Origin: Solanum dulcamara
Taxonomy: Eukaryota; Streptophyta; Magnoliopsida; Solanales; Solanaceae
Length of the DNA stretch: 64,000 bases
Reading direction: 5' to 3'
NCBI RefSeq assembly: GCF_947179165.1
Contig: NC_077243.1
Coordinates: 4,396,001-4,460,000 of the forward strand
Part shown: in pieces, positions 22,500 to 35,500 of the stretch
Position numbering within the stretch: position 1 is the first letter of the stretch
Layout: each line of letters starts with the position of its first letter
The notes under the pieces: model-generated
Database searches by the model: none
The model's input: only the letters and a program-made list of their open reading frames with translations
Told to the model about the DNA's origin: nothing
Position numbers and translations under genes: made by a program

Positions 22500-23275
22500 A
22501 ATTCACTCAAATAGGCGTCATGATTGTGGGTATAGTAGGCATACAAATGTTGAAGAGTTTAAGGGTGTTATTTATAGGATATGTAAGGGTAGAGCGAACG
22601 GGACAGACGAGATCCTGGTGAGATTATGGAAGAGTGCGGGGAAGGCAAGTATTGAGTGATTGGCAAAGTTGTTAAATGTCATTTTCAAGAAGACAGAGAT
22701 GTTCGAAAATAAAGATGGAGTACAATAATTTGTTCTACATGAACACAAGTGATATTCAAAATTGCAACAATTATAAAAGTATCAAAATGTTAAGCCATAA
22801 CATGAAGGTTTGGGAGAGGGTGATACAAATAAGGGTGAAGAAGGTATGTGCATATTCGAGAACCAGTTTGAATTCATGTCAGAACACTCAACCACAAATG
22901 CACTCATCTCGTAAGGAGATTGTGGAGCAATATAGGGAGAGCAAGAATGACTTGCACACAGTGTTCATCGATCTAAAAAAGACTCATGACAAAGTTCAAA
23001 AGAGATTCTATGAAAATGTTTGCAGGCTAGAGGTGTACCTATAATATATATATATATATATACTAGGGACATTAAGGATGTGGTATAATGAAGTCAATAC
23101 CCATAAAAGAACAATGGAGGAGACTCAAAACGCTTTTCAGTTTTAATGTGGTTGGATCAAGTATCATCCTTAGCCCTTTTTTATTTATCTTGATGTTGAA
23201 TGAATTGACGCGACAAATTCAAGATGAGATGATATTGTATATGACTTTCGTGTATTATTATATCAAATTGATTTT
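22500..23275 (+). pseudogene. decayed RTE-type LINE reverse transcriptase
   Basis: Conceptual translation in shifting frames recovers reverse transcriptase signatures: 'NCNNYKSIKMLSH.MKVWERV' (finger region), 'ENQFEFM...STT.A', 'VEQYRESKNDLHTVFIDLKK' with 'THDKVQ' (degenerate F-D-L-x-K-A-Y-D-x-V motif), then 'SIILSPFLFILMLNELTR' (palm region before the YADD box). These are hallmarks of plant RTE-clade elements. Several stops and frameshifts and an (AT)n run at about 23043-23062 interrupt it, so it is not functional. The 5' part and the endonuclease are missing. Confidence 0.75.
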
Positions 23276-23596
23276 GGTATAAAATAATATAATGTTTGGT
23301 GTATTAAAATATCACAATAATTATGTAGTATCAATTTTTTATACCATGTCAATCCATCAAACCAAATGTTGATTTTTTCTCCACAATAAGACGAAAGAAA
23401 ACAAGAAGAAAAAATCTGAGGCACCATTTAACAGTTAACACACGGACTCCTCCGGCTGGACCATACCCTCCAAATTTACCGTTGAAACGAAAGGCTCATC
23501 TTAAACAATCCCTCTTTTCGCACAGCGGAGAAACTCTCTACAGCGACTTACATTTTTCATCTCTCTTTCTCCATAAACCCTAGTTTCTCAATAAAT

Positions 23597-26500
23597 ATGC
23601 AAGCAACATCTGTTGTATTCAATACCAAGCCGGTTCTAGCTCCAATTCATGTCAAGAGTCTATACAACGACCCGTCGTCCTCCTTGGTAGCATCTCAATC
23701 CAATTGGGTTCACCGGAAGAAGAGTATTAAGTTGCGTTCTCGTAGGCATCCTCAAAATGGAGCTTATTTCATCCAGCATAAGGTAGAATAGTCTGTTTGT
23801 TCTTTTCCGTTTTTTTTTGTTTCTCAATTGACTATTCAGCAATAGTTGGTTTCTCGTATAAATAAATTGCCCCCGGGGTTAACTCAATTCGCAAAGTTCG
23901 AGGAATAAGTTCTAGCCCTGCCCAAGCGAACCAGTGGTGGTGCTACATGTATCCAAGGATCGTATGTACTATTTATATGTTGAATCCCTTTGATTTTTTC
24001 CTATATCGCCATTGAAGCAAACCAAGTCTAGTATTTAAGTGGAGAAGGTTAGAAGGGGAGACCCATTTAAGTGTAGAAGGTGGCTCCAAATGGATTTCTA
24101 AGTCACCAAAAAGAAAAAAATAATGGTCAAGAATTTGCAGTAGCTGGTTGACTTGTAAAATTATATTGTTTGGAAACGTTTTTATGTGCACTTGGTGGAG
24201 TTTTGAGGTCAAACTTGATTTAATGTGTACTCTTTTCTTCTTATAATGATGGTGTTTGTGCCATCTTGGGTGCATCTCGACTGTTCCACAGTTATGTGCT
24301 ACTTCCCATTGTTACAAGTAACGATTAACTCTACTCACCAAGACTTAGGTGGATGGGAAGAAATTACTTAGGTTTTTTTTCTCTGTTGAGATTTGAACGT
24401 GAGACGTCATGTTTCTCCTGGTACATCATTGGCCACTAGACCACAACCTTAGACATATTAGCCATTTCCTATATTGACTTCAATGAAATGCTGTTGCAGG
24501 TTTTTTGGATTCATTACAATTTACGAGGTTGATAGTTCTGATTTCCCTTTACAAAGTGTGTATAGTGATCTCCATAATTTTGTGATAACTTTTCAAAATA
24601 ACAAAAAAGTGTTTAGATGGATATCACATTTAATGTGTCATTTATCATAGCTGGAGAATAATGATTGCCTAATTCTTTATTAGGAATCACAAGTTCATGC
24701 CTCTTTTTAAAAAGCCTATTTTTCCCTGCAGAAAGAGAAAAGTTTAAAAAACTGTAGCAGCCGGAGATATATTGGCCAGGATAAGGCTTTTGAAACCATT
24801 TTGGCTTCTTCATGGTTTTGCAGTAGTTTGGTCCTCTTATTCTCCTTGTCCAACTTACTCAGTGATAAGGGGCTATTATATGATGAAAATGTAGATGTGG
24901 TTTCAGACATGAAGACAAGCCAAAATATTTTTAAACTTGAGGGAAATGAATGTAAATTTTTCTTTTTATTGGTTTCTGGTTAATATTTGTCTCTTTTCTT
25001 TCTTTCTTTTCTTGACTGGAGAATGCATCCTTCTATCAGTGACATTGTCTTTGTTAATCTTTTATCTTTATGTTAAGTTGCAGAATGTGCAGGGAAGATG
25101 TCTTCATCAGAATGTGGAACAATTAAACAGAGCCAATATATTATATCGGAGGCAACCCGTTTCGTGCTTTCTCTATCCTCAAACCAAACAAATTCTTGTC
25201 AACAGACCAAAAAATGGAGCCTTTCTTGACAAGTCTAGCTTTCGTCTGTCAAAGCAGCCTCATGCCAACATCTCTGTAAGAGTTATCCTGCAGCAGTATT
25301 CACGTTGGCCTTTAAGCTGTTATATGATGGTTTAAACACTTGATAAACCTGCAATTGTGTTTATTGATGATTAAATGCTCAATCAAATATTTCCAGGGTT
25401 TATTAATTAAGGACATACTCTTTTTAATTAGATAAAATACATGTTGAGCTTTTCTCATTGACCTGGCTTTTTAACATTGAGATTATTGTTTGGAATTTGA
25501 AACGGTTTACAGTGAACAAGTCGAATTAATGGTTTACATTGAAGAAGTCAAATTGTGCAAGGATCATGGATATAGTTTCTTAATAGTAAATCCCTATCCC
25601 CGAAAATGTTCCCAATCCCTCTTGTCACGATGATGACGGCAAACAGGGAACACACTCAGTTCACACAGCACTGTCTAGCTCAATCAAAGGTTGATCTGTA
25701 GATGTCCATGTGAAGAATGGGCGAAGCATTGTCTTAGGCTCTTAGCTCTGGTTAAACTCTTTTGGTGCTCCTATAAGGATGTTGCATGCCAAGATGTTTT
25801 GGGCTTGTTAGTCTATGATGTGTTATATGTATACTGCGGTACTATTTTGTTATTTCTTTGCTTCTTATCACTAGTTTAAGAACTAAAAGGTGCAGTTTTG
25901 ATTAGCTACGTATCTTAAATTCAAATTGTTCGACTATATTTTCTTAAATTCAAATTGTTCGACTACATTTGCCTAGTTTTGATCGGCCATAGAATTTCAT
26001 TTCCAAGCCAAAAAATTGCAGGTTCCACGGGCGACTGTTGGGCCAGATGAACCTCATGCAGCAAGTACAACATGGCCAGATGGTGTCTTGGAGAAACAAG
26101 GATTTGATATGCTTGATCCTGAAGTAGAGAGAGCAGAGTTTGAACAGTTTTTGAGTTCTGAACTTCCATCTCACCCGAAATTGTACAGAGGGCAGCTCAA
26201 AAATGGACTTCGCTACCTCATTCTACCTAATAAAGTTCCTCCAAATAGGTATGCTCCTATTATTTTTGAAAGGATCGATATACTTTGATTATGTTATAAT
26301 GATTTCCAAAAATCTCGTGTTCCCCCCTTGTGAATAAGTGTTGTTTATGGATATTACTTCTCTTTGAATTTGGGAGAAACTCAATAGTCAATATATAATT
26401 TTCTTCACCTTTCATTTTTTGACAAATGAAGTATTTTATAACAGCACACCAAGTTGGCGTTAAAAACTAATTATGCAGTCTGTGTGGCCTTTTATCACAA

Positions 26501-29500
26501 TATTTCCTTTAATCTTACCTAACCTTATCTACCCTCATCTTTCAAATTATCCTGACCATACAATCACACTGTGTTTCTTCTTACACCACAAGAATATATA
26601 AAATAGGAGTGATCTTTAAAATACATCCACTGATTAATTTGAAACTGCCACCAAAATTTAATATGAGAGATGAGCATGCTGATCAAAACTGTCTAGAAAA
26701 CGAATTGACCAAAACCAAACTAAAATATTGTACAACCCTTGACAAGAGAGGATATCTCAAGTGGAAAGCACCTCCAATGTCCAACCTTAAGGTGGTGGGT
26801 TCTAGTCACTATGGAAGAAAATTACCATATAAAAAACCCAAATGTTGTATGACCCTAGACTATCCTTTAAGGGCATAAAAAATTGGTCCCCCCCCCACTC
26901 TTTTTTTCCCTCTTTGATATGTAAATTTGATTGTTGTTATGCTATCAAAGCAATCATGTGATTCCCTCGTCTCTCCTTATCCATTGTTTTACTCTAGTCC
27001 ATGTTAAGTACAGATTTGAAGCACACATGGAAGTTCATGTGGGATCAATTGATGAGGAAGATGATGAGCAAGGAATTGCTCACATGATTGAACATGTTGC
27101 CTTTCTTGGAAGTAAGAAACGCGAGAAACTTTTGGGAACCGGGGCAAGATCAAATGCTTACACAGATTTTCATCATACGGTGTTCCACATCCATTCACCC
27201 ACTAGCACGAAGGTTTGCCAAGTTGTCATGTCATCATTTCTTTGAATTTGTGCTTGTTTATTTCATGATCAAGTAGATGATCTCATAAATACAGTACTCA
27301 CACCTGTAATCAGTTTCTTCTTTTTTGTAACATTCAATGTCATCCTTTCTAAAGTTCAAAATATTCCCACCCCCCAAATAAATAAATAAATAAATAAAAT
27401 GAATAGAAGATATTAGTAGGTAAGAAAACTGAGGGAATAGAAACAAACAAACCTCAAGAATGTTAATGCCTTTTTTTGTGATGAGGCATTATCAAATGCA
27501 TATTGTAATATAACCAACTAGTGTGACCTGGTCAATGCTTCTTTTGGTAGACTTGCAAAGTGTATGGAGACTAACTTGGTCCATTTACCGCTTTTCTACC
27601 CGTAACAACTCACAGAGTGGTCTCAATTACTTTCTATGTTATCCACATATGATTTTTGTTGCTTTTAGTTAGTTTGCATCTCATGAGTTTGGTTGGTCAA
27701 AATTTCTCCCTCCAGGGCTCTGAAGGCGATTGTCTTCCAGTGGTCCTAGATGCTCTGAATGAGGTATTACTAGTAATTATTTTTCATTTGCTTCTTTGAT
27801 TGCAGCAATCTCGCTTTTCCTAGAATCTTGTGTACCGTCTGATAAAATCCTTTCCTTCATGTGTGCTTTCCCTTTGTTACTTAGTGAAAAAGCTTATGGC
27901 TGATCGTTTTAACTTCTTTTTTTGAAAAATATAGATCGCTTTCCATCCCAAGTTTCTCGCTTCGCGAGTTGAGAAAGAAAGACGTGCAATACTGTCAGAG
28001 CTACAAATGATGAATACTATAGAATACCGCGTCGATTGCCAGGTAATTAGCAAGATGATCACAATCATCTTTTTGTTTGTTTTTATGTAATTCATTAGTT
28101 TGAAGTTCTCATAATAATAAAAAAATGAATATCTTCCAATGCTTTGTTCATCTCAGTTGTTACAACACTTGCATTCCGAGAACAAGCTGAGCAAAAGATT
28201 CCCAATTGGACTGGAAGAGCAGATCAAGAAATGGGATGCTGATAAAATCAGAAAATTTCATGAACGTTGGTACTTTCCAGCAAATGCCACCTTATACATT
28301 GTGGGAGATATAGATGATATTTCACAGACCATTTACCATATTGAAGTATGTTCCTTAGCACACAGAAATGTTTGTGTCATTTTGTAGAAATTTCCTGCAA
28401 CTGTATCTAGAATTTTGTTGAAATCTCTGCAGGATGTTTTTGGGCAAACAGAAATGGATAATGAGTCTAATTCAGCACCAAGTCCAAGTGCTTTTGGTGC
28501 AATGGCTAGTTTTCTAGTTCCCAAGCTTACAGTTGGACTCTCAAGCAATTCCACGCATGACAGGTCATCTGTTTCCTTGGATCAGTCCAAAGCGTTGCGG
28601 AAGGAGAGGCATGCAGTGCGGCCTCCGGTTCAACATAATTGGTCTCTTCCTGGGTACAACGATGATGCTAAAATGCCACAGATATTTCAGCATGAGTTAC
28701 TACAAAATTTCTCAATTAATATGTTTTGCAAGGTATGACTGGACCTATACGGTGTTGAACTCGTGTTGCATAATTTCTTATTTGGATTCCCTTTCCTTAT
28801 AATTATTACGCAGTAGAGTCTACAATATTTCTCCTGGAATCATTTGTAGCTTCTTAACTGATCACACTTCTACATGACCATACATTGAACGGTAAATAAA
28901 AGAAAGCTACTTTAGTCAAGCCGTGAACAGATAACAGTATGCCTCAGGTAACATTTAGCCAAAGAAACTCAGTCAGAAGTGCTATGTCCTCTGTTGCGTT
29001 GAGATTTTAGAATTTCATTTGAAGGTTCTTGATTCCCTTTTCCCAAGATTTCTTGCACTCTTGTCCTTTTCTTTCTTCATGTTTTAGCAGATTGTGTGTC
29101 TTTGTTACTTAAAAACGATAGCAAATTGAAGTCGTACAGCTTAGGGAGTTTCTTGTTTTGTTATTTTCAGTGTTCAACCTCAAGGGAACCTACTAGGTCA
29201 AGATGAAATTTACTTTTGCAATCAAATTTTCGACTTTTTTTTGGGTGTTCTAGATTCTTTCGCCTTTATGGTGGAGTATTTTCTTTCCTATAGAGAATCT
29301 AGAATTTCACTGGTTATAAAGAACTATCGCTTTAGGAAAATCAGACTGATAGTCTTATGTGTGGAAATTATCGTTTCTTTTTCCCCTGGTGTAACTTCAA
29401 CCTGTAAAGCTCTGCAAGTGTTTTCTATTGTGATTTTATGCAACTATCAGACAGTCTAATGCCCTGTCCTGTTTATCTTTTAAGTTTTTGGTGGTGAGGG

Positions 29501-32500
29501 GGTGGGTTAGGGTTGGTGCCAGCTGTATCAATAAGTTTTTTGGTTTTTGAGTTTGACTTTTGCTCTTACTTGTCTATAAGATCATAGTAATGTTACCTTC
29601 TCACCCTTGGGGTGCATACACCAGCCATCCCCGCAATGTCCATTCTCCTCTTTGACAATAGGAAAGATAATCTCACTCTGATATGACCATGTGAAACTGA
29701 TGGTGTTGAATCCATCTCAGATAGTTATTATCAAATTATGCAATATGCATTTCATTTATGGTGGTGCCTGCGGGTTTATATCATGTTCGTTCTTCCTAGC
29801 ATTTTTTTTCTCAATTTCCTAAATGAGTTCCCTTCTTCTATCTGCATTCTCTGATTTGCTTTTTCTCTTATTGTCATTCTTTTCCTAGATTCCTGTGAAC
29901 AAGGTCCGGACATATGGTAATTTGAGGAATGTGCTAATGAAGAGGATATTTCTTTCTGCTTTACATTTCCGCATCAACACTCGGTACAAGGTGCATCTAT
30001 GTAACTTTTGTCTACTCTTTTTATCCTTTTCTCTTTACTATTTCCTCCTTACACTTTACCATATGATGTTAAAAATAGGCTTTCAATCACGCCTCAAATG
30101 TTTATCAGCCTATATACTTATTTTTTTATGGTTTAATCAGTCTGGAAAAATGTAAAACTCAATGTTACCTGTCCAAAAAGAAAAAAGCGAGAAGAATATA
30201 GAATTCATAGCTTAATCGAAAATAATTATAATGTAAATATTCTTTACAATTTAACATGCTGACATATAATCTGCTTCTTTAAATTCTTTCATGCTTTATT
30301 TAACATGGAAAAATAGTTTATTCGTCTGCATGTTCCTTTTCACTTTCATCATCTAGAAGGAGAAGGTAGTAACACAATGAGCTGATGCTTTGGAGTGGAA
30401 TTGGTTAAAACCTGATTCTTAAAAGTTTTATTGTGCTGAATTAGCTGAGAGACTGGTGCTATGATGTTTTAAAAATGGGTTCACTACATGGAGAGAATGG
30501 TTGATTAAACATGAAGAAAGGAGACTGATAATGCAACCATTGCTTCATCCTTGTTTCATTTGTGTATTTTTCAAACATTGCCAATGGCCAAACTTTCCCC
30601 TGTTAATTTCCCAGAACAGTTTCTGGACTTCTGTAGCTCTCCGTGCACATAGAACTATTCATTTGTATTTGGAACTTACGGTTTCACTATCTTAGCAGCC
30701 TCTCATATACTTCTTCAGCCACTGTCCCTTGTTAGCTAGCACTTTGTTCTTGAATAGACATATGTACTGGAGCTAACAGTACTTCTTGCAACCATTGCAT
30801 CTTCTCGATGCCCGTAATGAAACAGCTTATTCCATAAAAAAAGTTTGTGGATGGTCCACAATAAAGCAGATTCATTTTTGGTACAAGATTTTGTTTATTT
30901 ATTTATGCATACTTAAAAGATTTATTAAAGAACAAAGAATACATAGCTAAGAACAATATGTCCTTAAAAAGAAACCTAAATGGCCAAACAGAAAAAAGGC
31001 ATATGTTTTCCCTGTACTAGTTGTACTTTTTTCGAATTTTGGTGGGATTATTTGTTAAATAAAAGGTATTTTTGTTCCCGAGAAGATCTATGTTCAGTAT
31101 ACTAGAGTTGCAAGGATGGCTTTCCTATCTACAAACTGAGAATTGTGCTAGTTAATTTTTTTTTCTTGGGGGGGGGGGGGGGGAGAGAAAGGGTGATTCT
31201 TCTGTGCTTGTAACAGTTGAAATTCAATTTTTGCAATTTTATTGTTAGCTAATTTTTGAAGAACTTTTCAGAGTTCAAATCCTCCATTCACCTCAGTTGA
31301 ACTGGATCATAGTGACTCTGGAAGGGAAGGGTGTACTGTGACCACTCTCACAGTGACTGCGGAACCTAAAAATTGGCAGAATGCAATCAAAGTTGCTGTG
31401 CAGGAGGTTTGTTCTGCTATTTGTCAGTACAGCAGTTATTTTCAGTTTTTTTTTTCTCTTGATAATTCGTTTGTTGTCCTCCTCGTTGCCATTGCACTCT
31501 TCTTGATTATGATGTTTGTTTTTGTTGGAGGTATAATTAAGTAAATAAAAGTATGCTCCCTCTAAAGCTTAAGTTTTCAGATGAGATGGTTACACACTTC
31601 AACATGGTATATTTGCTTAGCAGAGATCTTGGGTTTGAGTCTCACTGCTACTCATTATTAATTTTTATTTATTTATATGCACTACTCATGAAAAAGTATT
31701 AAGCCCAGCACGTGAGGGTGTGTTGGAGATATAATCAAGTAAACAAAAAGTTTTTATGTCTAACAACTTAGGTTTTTAAGATGAGATAGTCACAGTTCAA
31801 CAGCTATATCTTTCCCTTGCAACTTTTTCTGTGCTTTTCTTCAGAAATGGATCAAGGCTGCTCTTTGCGATTTCTTGATGCCTCTTTTCTTTTCATTTAT
31901 TATGATGGGGATATTCACTTTTTCTTTATGCTGATCATATAGGCTCTTCTCGTCTTCTCACCTATCGTTTTTCTTCAACTTTGATGATGTTTTCCTATAT
32001 ATGGTACAGGTCCGAAGGCTGAAAGAATTCGGTGTCACAAAGGGTGAGTTAGCTCGTTATACGGATGCCTTGCTAAAAGATAGTGAACAATTAGCTGCTA
32101 TGATCGACAATGTTTCATCAGTGGATAATCTGGATTTTGTTATGGAGAGTGATGCACTTGGCCATACTGTTATGGATCAAAGTCAAGGGCATGAAAGCTT
32201 GCTTGCTGTTGCCGGAACCATCACTTTGGAGGAGGTGATCTTTTAATTGGTGCTTCTACACTTGCAGTTGACTTTTATTCTCCACATTGTGGTATTAGAT
32301 TATCTTGGAGATTCTGTATCAGTCCAACTTGTTGCATTCAGTCACAGTTATTTGAGGTTTATATGATGAATAAGAGTTAATTATTATTACTCGCTGAACT
32401 TGCGTATATTTGCTCCTTTAGGGCATACATGATCTCTTAATTCCTGATCAGTACGCTTCTCTGTCCATTGTGCCAACCATATTTTGATATGTCTTGAGCG

Positions 32501-35500
32501 TTCAAAACTGTTCCTTCTTGGTGCTTGAAGTTCTTAACTATATGTTTTATTACCTAACTGCATTTCAGGTAAATGCCACTGGTGCTGAAGTGTTGGAATA
32601 TATTTCTGATTTTGGAAAACCATCAGCACCCCTTCCTGCAGCAATTGTTGCATGTGTTCCGACAAAGGTGCATGTTGAAGAAGGAGGAGAAGATGAATTC
32701 AGAATATTTCCGGAGGAGATAATAACTGCTATCAAATCAGGTCTGAAGGAACCAATTGAGCCAGAGCCAGAGGTGGATTTTCTAAGTCCTCTCATAGTTT
32801 AACTGCTTTCAGCTCTTATTTTGTTTATGGAGTGATGGGCTTTCTTAGCTGATAGTTCAGGGTGCAAACTGCTGCAGTTTACTTCAAATGTATTTTCTTA
32901 ACAAAGTCTTAAGTAGTATGAATTTTTGTTTTCTTTTTCGGATCTAAAGCCTCTCTACCTCCGCGAGTTAGGGGTATGGTCTGCATACACTCTACCCTCT
33001 CCAGACCCACCGGTGGACTGTGGGATTACACAGGGTATGGGGTTGCTGAATTTTTGTTTTCTTTTTCTGACCTAAAACCTCTCTACCTCCATGAGGTAGG
33101 GGTAAGGTCCGCATACCCTCCCTAGGCTCCACCTGTGGGATTACACTGGTTATGTTGTTGTTGACCTAAAACTCTTTTTCAATTTGTAAAGGCAAGATAG
33201 AGGCTTTTCAGTCGACAAATCGTAGATGACTGTTCACTGTTTTTTCTTTGATGTTTTCAGCTTGAGGTGCCGACAGAGTTGATCACGTCAAAACAACTTG
33301 AAGAACTGAGGTTGAAGAGGTGCCCATCCTTTGTTCCAGTGGAGACAAATTCAAATATCACTAAATCCTATGACGATGAAACTGGGATCGTTCAAAGGCG
33401 TCTTTCAAATGGCATTCCTGTAAATTACAAGGTAGGGTCATGTACCATGTTCCAGTTATATTTGGACTCTACTGTTCATCCTGTTATCGCCTTCAAAAGT
33501 CTGTAATTTTAAGATTACCCAGTGTTTAGGATTATTTTGATTCCTCTAATCGATTCATAAGCTCATTCTTTTGGTGTACCCAAACAAATAGTAATTGATT
33601 TACAGTTGAGAAACGTATGAGATCTTGCAACCAAATGAAAAAGAAAATAAAAAATAAGAGAGGTTCCTGTTTTCTTGCTTGCTAGTTTCTCTAGTTTTTG
33701 ATTTTTTAGTTGTAATTTGGTAGATTACAAAAAATGAAGCCAATTGTGGGGTGATGAGACTAATTGTCGGAGGTGGACGGGCAGCTGAAAGTTCTGATGA
33801 AAAGGGATCTGTTATTGTGGGTGTTCGCACTCTGAGTGAAGGGGGCCGTGTTGGTAACTTTTCAAGAGAACAGGTTAGGATCTATTATTATTGTTGAAAT
33901 TGCGCACATTTTGTCTGCTCTTTAAATAGCTTGAAAACAGCAGGTCTCTAGTATGTCCTTTGTGTTGATCGAAGTTTGTAAATAGAATAATGATACTGCA
34001 TCAGGATGATATTAGCTCTTTTAGTTCCTCTTTGATCTGGCAAATTGTTGCTGGTTCTTGTACCGTAAGTCTTTACTTTTTTTCTAATGATAAGTTGTAT
34101 CTTTAGTCTTAATTGTGCATTTACTCAACTAGTAACCTAAATTATTTAATATCCAATACTAATCAAAGACTAGACTGTACACAATACTTCTTCATGTCCT
34201 TGACAATTTGTGAACTAATTGGGGCTTCTCATATTATGTTCTTTGGACTTGATGTGTTATTGAAGATAACTTCTCCTATTCATTTGGTGTGGTTTTCACT
34301 TTCTTCTAAGTTCTAACCAATCTTTCCTTTTCTTTTTGTGAAAATTTTCCATGTTCTATAGATTGTTTATTTTTTGCACATATTTACATCTGTAATGGAA
34401 GTGGGTGCCATGGAGTTAAATTCTTTGCTGAATCTGCATAGACATGGTCAGGAATGACATTTGTCAACTCTTTGGTCTTTATGATATGTCTCCAGGTAGA
34501 GCTTTTCTGTGTGAATCACCTAATAAATTGCTCACTGGAGTCAACAGAAGAATTTATCTGCATGGAGTTCCGGTTTACTTTACGAGACAATGCAATGCGT
34601 GCTGCTTTTCAGTTACTTCATATGGTTCTTGAGGTAATTTCAACAAAGAAAACATATTAAGTAGTTCATACTATCATTATCAATATTAGTTCTGCAGTTG
34701 CTCTCCATGTTGCTTATCATCCCCCACGTGTTTTCCCAAAAAAAAAGGCGCCTTTTGACATTACTTCGATTGAAAAAGGCAGGTCAATTTATGGTTCACC
34801 TTGGAATATTGCCAAGGTTTTATTGCAATTATTGGGCTATTATATCAGGACTGCTTTGTTTTCTAACTTAAAACTTTGCAATGAGATTTTCAAAGTTATG
34901 ATTTGCTGGTCAAGTTGTATAATTGAGAACACTAACTTGCTATTGTGTTGTTAAGCAATATTCTCACTTAAGTTAAATATGTATGACATGCAGCATAGCG
35001 TTTGGCTTGATGATGCATTTGACCGAGCTAAACAGTTGTACATGTCATATTACCGCTCTATCCCTAAGAGTTTAGAACGCTCGACTGCCCATAAGCTCAT
35101 GCTAGCTATGCTTAATGGAGATGAGCGTTTTGTTGAGCCAACTCCACATTCATTGCAAAACTTAACTCTGGAAAGTGTAAGAGCAGCTGTAATGGATCAA
35201 TTCGTCAGTGACAACATGGAGGTGAGCTTTTTCTTCTCTACAAAAGTATTTTGATAAGTTTTTTTTGTCAATTTGTTGTTCTGCTCATTTGAACATAGTA
35301 CCTCCGTGTTTGTTGATTGTGTTTCTTCTTTATTTGATTGTAATTGTTCTTTGTTAGGTGAGTATGGTTGGAGACTTCTCAGAGGAAGATATTGAGTCAT
35401 GCATTCTTGACTATTTGGGAACTGTCAGACCAACAAAAGGTTTTGAGAAGGCACAGCAATACAGCCCAATCTTGTTTAGCACTGCTCCGTTTGGTTTGCA

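Noticed and set aside
24732..24983. Possible extra SPP exon with a good CTGCAG acceptor
   Set aside because: Its frame is hydrophobic, has no clear donor in phase, and joining exon 1 directly to 25084 closes the phase and gives a normal transit peptide.
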